In this document: positions 62,201-64,000 of the stretch, piece after piece | Numbering within the stretch: position 1 is the stretch's first letter | How the letters are laid out: every line of letters begins with the position of its first letter | From: Numida meleagris | Lineage: Eukaryota; Chordata; Aves; Galliformes; Numididae | Length of the DNA: 64,000 bases | Assembly: GCF_002078875.1 (NCBI RefSeq) | Contig: NC_034412.1 | Location: 84,865,491 to 84,929,490 of the forward strand | Direction of reading: 5' to 3' | Translations under genes and position numbers: made by a program | Notes under the pieces: generated by a model | Told to the model about the DNA's origin: nothing | Databases searched by the model: none | What the model saw: only the letters and a program-made list of their open reading frames with translations

Positions 62201-63752
62201 AGATGGAACTGATGAAAATGTTCCAGAAGCTTGGTGAGCCTTTCTGTTTCTACTGTACAGTGATGTGTTTTTTTTGTACCTCCCCTGTTACTCACTTTTA
62301 CCTTGCAGGATGGGAGTGTCCGTTTGTATTCAATCCAAGGAACCTCTTTGAAAAGTGATGAGAAGACTTTGGAAGCTAAAGGTCCTGTTACTGACCTGGC
62401 ATATTCTCACGATGGTGCCTTTCTTGCAGTTTGTGATGCAAACAAAGTTGTCACTGTCTTTAGTGTCCCTGATGGCTATGCGGTAAGAAATGCTGCGTCA
62501 GTTTCTTTTGTTGTTTATAAAAATTGGCATCTCATTACTAAATCTGTTGTGGTAGAATATGTGTCTGATGAGCATTAATGACTACATTATTTATGTGTGT
62601 TTGTTTCTTTGACTGTTTACATGGCATCCTGGGATAGTGTTGCTTTTCACAGTAGCTTGTGTTAAGCCTCCAGACTGTAAGAACAGGTGAGGGAAATGGA
62701 CAGCATAGGTTGGCTACAGGAAAAATGCTCAAATTCAATCTAACATCAAATATTTAGGTAAATGGAGTGAGGGAGAGGATCAGATTTCCACAGGATAGAG
62801 TGATTAAATACGAAATATTACAAAATATACAGGTTCCTTATTTGGATCTGTTGAGTGAATAGCATGAGGTTTTTTAAAAGAAAGGTAAACGAATGCATGC
62901 ATGTGAGTTAGAGAATCTGTGTGCATTTTTGTAAAATGGAGAAGAATACAGGCTCAATTTGATGAGAATTCTGTAGTGTATGATAAAATTGAATGATAAT
63001 GAGTAAATACAGCAGACTTGGCAATATGATTTTGCTGGCTCTAGCAACCAGCTCTCTGATAAGGACTAAACAGTTAAAAGAGAGAGAGTAGAGCAGGGAA
63101 CCATGTCCCATTCTCCAATCTACTGTCCTTTAACCAAGAGCCAAGTAAGGGGTAATTTCTGCTTTTCAACTGAGCAGCCAATATGTGAATCAGCCTTTAA
63201 AGTCATTAAGCTTTTACTGAAACTGCACAGTAGAATAAAAACAAAAAGCAAGATTCCAGAAAAATGTTCTGTTTTCTAAATAAAAATTGAAAGAACTATG
63301 CTTTTGAAAAATACGTGAAGTTATTTGAAAGCTGTTTAGATAAGAAGTGACTTGCTGTTTATGCACTTTGCAGATCGACGTGTAATAGAGTCTTTGCGTT
63401 GTCTAGAAACTGGATTTTATTTACCTGGTTAGGGTTTAAATAAGTGGCATCAAATGAAGTCGATACTTGATTTAGGATATCCATTTACACCTCAGATACA
63501 CATTTAAATTATCATTATTTTGTGATACTATGCATTAAAAGCTGGTGAATTTCTCAAGTGGCTTAAACTAATGAAATAACGCTGTATCCCTAATTACTTT
63601 AAAACAGGAACATAATGTGTTTTATGGACATCATGCAAAAATTGTTTGTATTGCCTGGTCACCAGACAATGAACACTTTGCTTCTGGAGGCATGGATATG
63701 ATGGTGTATGTTTGGACTGTAAGTGATCCTGAGACGAGAGTCAAGATACCAG
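44281..63752 (+). CDS. WDR1: WDR1 (actin-interacting protein 1), 14 exons, 3' end outside window
   Basis: WDR1/AIP1 is a cytoplasmic WD-repeat protein. It binds ADF/cofilin-decorated actin filaments and speeds their severing and disassembly, supporting cell motility, cytokinesis and cell structure. In chick it was first found as a gene induced in noise-damaged inner-ear epithelium. The exons join as 44281-44296, 44523-44644, 48496-48586, 52000-52147, 53510-53690, 55509-55586, 56306-56386, 56502-56735, 57539-57626, 58868-59024, 59701-59788, 61726-61836, 62309-62482 and 63608-63752. This gives 1714 coding bases, 571 codons plus one base, with no stop or frameshift. Human WDR1 has 606 residues, so about 35 remain downstream. 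The protein starts [18 protein letters not shown] and shows repeated WD blades ending in motifs such as RIWDT, FLWD, KIWDV, YWDS and VYVWT, expected to fold as two seven-bladed propellers. All introns are GT-AG except intron 9, which is AT-AC. No other gene is visible nearby. Confidence 0.97.
44523..44644 (+). CDS. WDR1: WDR1 coding exon 2
   Basis: Residues 6-46, [13 protein letters not shown] to RNID, the start of the first propeller. The acceptor follows a long T-rich tract (44461-44518) ending in CCCATAG. The donor is GTAACG at 44645. The phase is complete at its end. Confidence 0.96.
44645..48495 (+). other. WDR1 intron 2
   Basis: The longest complete intron in the window (3,851 bp), GT-AG. 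Its first 150 bp continue the GC-rich promoter region, including the G-rich motif. The rest is AT-rich with an A run at 48137-48152 and no recognised transposon. No alternative exon is supported. Confidence 0.8.
44704..44752 (-). other. G-quadruplex-forming motif at start of WDR1 intron 2
   Basis: The + strand is almost pure C/T. The minus strand has six runs of four or more G separated by loops of 1-6 bases, well beyond the G3+N1-7 rule for quadruplexes. Because WDR1 is transcribed from the + strand, the G runs lie on the template strand, about 60 bp after the exon 2 donor. Confidence 0.75.
48496..48586 (+). CDS. WDR1: WDR1 coding exon 3
   Basis: Residues 47-76 plus the first base of Asp77: [20 protein letters not shown] then [10 protein letters not shown]. 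The acceptor ends TTTAAACTAG and the donor is GTAAAG at 48587. The exon supplies the strand pair of a WD blade with the usual H...SG spacing. Confidence 0.96.
51119..51528 (-). repeat. CR1 LINE 3' fragment in WDR1 intron 3
   Basis: The + strand starts gatagaacgcgtagagttgg then aagggacctctcagg, the reverse of a CR1 3' end. It runs through the minus-strand coding block of the C-terminal domain (caggctgaagagccccagct) to a 5' truncation near 51528. It lies antisense to WDR1, the orientation more often tolerated inside introns. Confidence 0.88.
51931..51972. repeat. 10-bp tandem repeat (agttgcataa)4 before exon 4
   Basis: Four perfect head-to-tail copies of agttgcataa plus a partial fifth. The array ends 27 bases before the exon 4 acceptor AG, so it overlaps the zone where the branch point should lie. 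The remaining pyrimidine tract (ttctactttattatggcag) is weak. Confidence 0.93.
52000..52147 (+). CDS. WDR1: WDR1 coding exon 4
   Basis: Residues 77-126 (in part): [20 protein letters not shown], then [20 protein letters not shown]. It holds a complete WD motif (RIWDT). The acceptor is TTATGGCAG and the donor GTGAGT at 52148. It ends two bases into the codon for Lys126. Confidence 0.97.
52148..53509 (+). other. WDR1 intron 4
   Basis: GT-AG intron of 1,362 bp, AT-rich, without a recognised repeat or alternative exon. Confidence 0.8.
53510..53690 (+). CDS. WDR1: WDR1 coding exon 5
   Basis: Residues 126-186: [20 protein letters not shown], then [20 protein letters not shown] and [20 protein letters not shown]. 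The FLWD motif closes one blade, and GH...D begins the next. The acceptor is CTGTTTAG and the donor GTGAGT at 53691, on a codon boundary. Confidence 0.97.
53691..55508 (+). other. WDR1 intron 5
   Basis: GT-AG intron of 1,818 bp. No transposon or alternative exon is recognised; there are several T-rich tracts. Confidence 0.8.
55509..55586 (+). CDS. WDR1: WDR1 coding exon 6
   Basis: Residues 187-212: [20 protein letters not shown], then ASADGQ. This is a classic WD blade opening (H..FV..V.FSPDG..FA..S.DG). 78 bp, both ends on codon boundaries. The acceptor is TTTCTACAG and the donor GTACAA, a weaker match than most. Confidence 0.97.
55587..56305 (+). other. WDR1 intron 6
   Basis: GT-AG intron of 719 bp. 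An open frame at 55861-56103 lies inside but shows no family similarity and is not needed for the reading frame. Confidence 0.75.
56306..56386 (+). CDS. WDR1: WDR1 coding exon 7
   Basis: Residues 213-239: [20 protein letters not shown], then HDGGIYA. 81 bp, codon-aligned at both ends, so skipping exon 6 or 7 would keep the frame. The acceptor is CTTTAAAG, with little pyrimidine just before it, and the donor GTAAGT. Confidence 0.97.
56502..56735 (+). CDS. WDR1: WDR1 coding exon 8
   Basis: Residues 240-317: [20 protein letters not shown], then [20 protein letters not shown] and so on to RVIK. It spans the end of the first propeller and the start of the second and includes the full motif [11 protein letters not shown]. 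It is the largest coding exon (234 bp) and codon-aligned. The acceptor is TTTTTACAG, the donor GTGAGT. The preceding intron 7 is only 115 bp. Confidence 0.97.
56736..57538 (+). other. WDR1 intron 8
   Basis: GT-AG intron of 803 bp without a recognised repeat. Confidence 0.8.
57539..57626 (+). CDS. WDR1: WDR1 coding exon 9
   Basis: Residues 318-346 plus one base of Asn347: [20 protein letters not shown], then YSGSNDGHI. The acceptor is CTATTCACAG. The end is set by the U12-type donor ATATCCTTTG at 57627, since the family sequence continues HIN-YWDS and the in-frame genomic read-through hits TGA at 57635-57637. No GT donor gives this protein. Confidence 0.95.
57627..58867 (+). other. WDR1: WDR1 intron 9, U12-type AT-AC intron
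   Basis: The donor ATATCCTTTG matches the U12 consensus exactly. TTCCTTAAT at 58847-58855 matches the U12 branch-site consensus (TTCCTTAAC/T), with the likely branch A about 13 bases before the 3' end. The intron ends in AC (58866-58867), and there is no polypyrimidine tract. This is the class removed by the minor spliceosome. Only this boundary gives the conserved HIN-YWDS join in frame. Retention would add Ile and Leu after Asn347 and then a stop. It contains a CR1 3' fragment. Confidence 0.93.
58655..58790 (+). repeat. CR1-like LINE 3' fragment in WDR1 intron 9
   Basis: The block agcttgtggagtctccattg, then gagatgctcaaaaccaaact and ccagaagctccttccaacct, is the end of CR1 ORF2 and its 3' untranslated region. 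It ends about 55 bp before the U12 branch-site motif. No tail repeat is kept, and the divergence suggests an old copy. Sequence upstream of it inside the intron is not recognised. Confidence 0.68.
58868..59024 (+). CDS. WDR1: WDR1 coding exon 10
   Basis: Residues 347-399 (in part): [20 protein letters not shown], then [20 protein letters not shown] and [12 protein letters not shown]. It starts two bases into Asn347 after the AC acceptor of intron 9, and ends two bases into Ser399 at GTTAGT (59025). Confidence 0.96.
59025..59700 (+). other. WDR1 intron 10
   Basis: GT-AG intron of 676 bp. It has an A run near 59402-59414 and a (TA)n microsatellite at about 59565-59580. Confidence 0.8.
59701..59788 (+). 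CDS. WDR1: WDR1 coding exon 11
   Basis: Residues 399-428: [20 protein letters not shown], then [10 protein letters not shown]. The acceptor is CTTCCTCTAG, with a good pyrimidine tract, and the donor GTAAGT at 59789. Codon-aligned at its end. Confidence 0.97.
60278..60343 (+). repeat. Homopurine tract in intron 11
   Basis: Sixty-six bases of A and G interrupted only by T at 60300, 60301 and 60316, with several runs of 4-7 G. Such tracts can form triplex (H-DNA) or quadruplex structures, and here the G strand is the coding strand. Confidence 0.85.
60660..60852 (+). repeat. CR1 LINE internal RT fragment in intron 11
   Basis: Translation gives [20 protein letters not shown], then [20 protein letters not shown], the block following the RT catalytic motif. 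It is cut at both ends. On the right it stops exactly where mariner sequence starts, and CR1 does not resume after the mariner. Confidence 0.82.
60853..61338 (+). mobile_element. Internally deleted mariner-type DNA transposon, copy 2
   Basis: Homologous to the inverted copy at 7241-7722. In the + strand it carries a broken N-terminal transposase part ([20 protein letters not shown], then [19 protein letters not shown]), then C-terminal remnants near [14 protein letters not shown]. The catalytic middle is missing at the same place as in copy 1. The right end has a terminal repeat (ggccttacttttggagtgac) followed by TA at 61337-61338. The left terminal repeat is lost at the CR1 junction. It is not functional. 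Confidence 0.68.
61726..61836 (+). CDS. WDR1: WDR1 coding exon 12
   Basis: Residues 429-465: [20 protein letters not shown], then [17 protein letters not shown]. 111 bp, codon-aligned at both ends. The acceptor is CTATTTGCAG, the donor GTAAGG. It forms a blade of the second propeller. Confidence 0.97.
61837..62308 (+). other. WDR1 intron 12
   Basis: GT-AG intron of 472 bp with no recognised repeat. Confidence 0.8.
62309..62482 (+). CDS. WDR1: WDR1 coding exon 13
   Basis: Residues 466-523: [20 protein letters not shown], then [20 protein letters not shown] and [18 protein letters not shown]. 174 bp, codon-aligned. The acceptor is TACCTTGCAG, the donor GTAAGA. Two blade segments are visible (DG.VRLYS and [13 protein letters not shown]). 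Confidence 0.97.
62483..63607 (+). other. WDR1 intron 13
   Basis: GT-AG intron of 1,125 bp with no recognised repeat or alternative exon. Confidence 0.8.
63608..63752 (+). CDS. WDR1: WDR1 coding exon 14
   Basis: Residues 524-571 plus one base: [20 protein letters not shown], then [20 protein letters not shown] and PETRVKIP. It contains the near-terminal WD motif VYVWT. The acceptor is TTTAAAACAG, the donor GTACGT at 63753. The last base (G) should begin the Asp codon of the final exon outside the window. Confidence 0.97.
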
Positions 63753-64000
63753 GTACGTTTGCTTCAAAATCTTCCTTAAAAAGAAATTGCTAGTCTTTCT
63801 TAAAACCCAGCATGGTGCTTCTTTTCTAAAACTAAGACTGGAAGCAGACATGTTGCTGCATATGTTCCCAAGCTAATTTAGCTTTCATTTTGATCTCTTC
63901 TGTCTAGCTAAAACAACCAGATGTAGATTATGTTCTGTTATGTTCTTTTATTATGTAGTCTCTTATGAAATATTAGTCATTTATAAATGTATTGCTGGTG
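63753..64000 (+). other. WDR1 intron 14 (start only)
   Basis: Begins GTACGT. The window ends before an acceptor or the expected last exon, which should encode the C-terminal blade that closes the second propeller. Confidence 0.8.

Overview
The window is nuclear DNA from a bird, most likely a galliform close to chicken. Three things point there: the encoded protein is a vertebrate WDR1 with avian-type residues; the dominant repeat is CR1, the main avian LINE, with its typical short ATTCTATG-type 3' tails; and solo-LTR and mariner remnants sit in otherwise AT-rich, gene-poor DNA with fairly short introns. Species cannot be fixed from the sequence alone.

Layout. Positions 1 to about 43,780 hold no gene that I can support. 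This stretch is AT-rich intergenic DNA carrying a solo LTR with intact target-site duplication (1745-2319), a deleted mariner copy (about 7241-7722), eight or nine CR1 fragments on both strands (the longest, about 24308-25810, keeps endonuclease and reverse-transcriptase segments joined across an internal deletion), an LTR-like fragment near 15.8 kb and some tandem repeats. In human the DNA upstream of WDR1 is also a long gene-poor interval (toward ZNF518B), so this stretch is probably the same intergenic region, but no flanking gene is visible to prove it.

From about 43,790 a CpG island with NRF1-, RFX-, Sp1- and SRF-like motifs leads into WDR1 (actin-interacting protein 1) on the + strand. 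Fourteen coding exons can be placed to the base, from the ATG at 44281 to the donor at 63752/63753. Together they give 571 codons plus one base in one continuous frame. The human protein is 606 aa, so only about 35 C-terminal residues, presumably in one last exon, lie beyond the window. WDR1 is a WD-repeat protein with two seven-bladed propellers that works with ADF/cofilin to disassemble actin filaments.

The most notable finding is intron 9 of WDR1 (57627-58867). It has a textbook U12-type AT-AC structure: ATATCCTTTG donor, TTCCTTAAT branch-site motif and terminal AC. Other points are a 10-bp tandem repeat about 30 bp before exon 4, a strong G-quadruplex motif at the start of intron 2, and two copies of one internally deleted mariner in opposite orientation about 53 kb apart. 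I saw no CRISPR array, tRNA, rRNA or unfamiliar multi-gene system.
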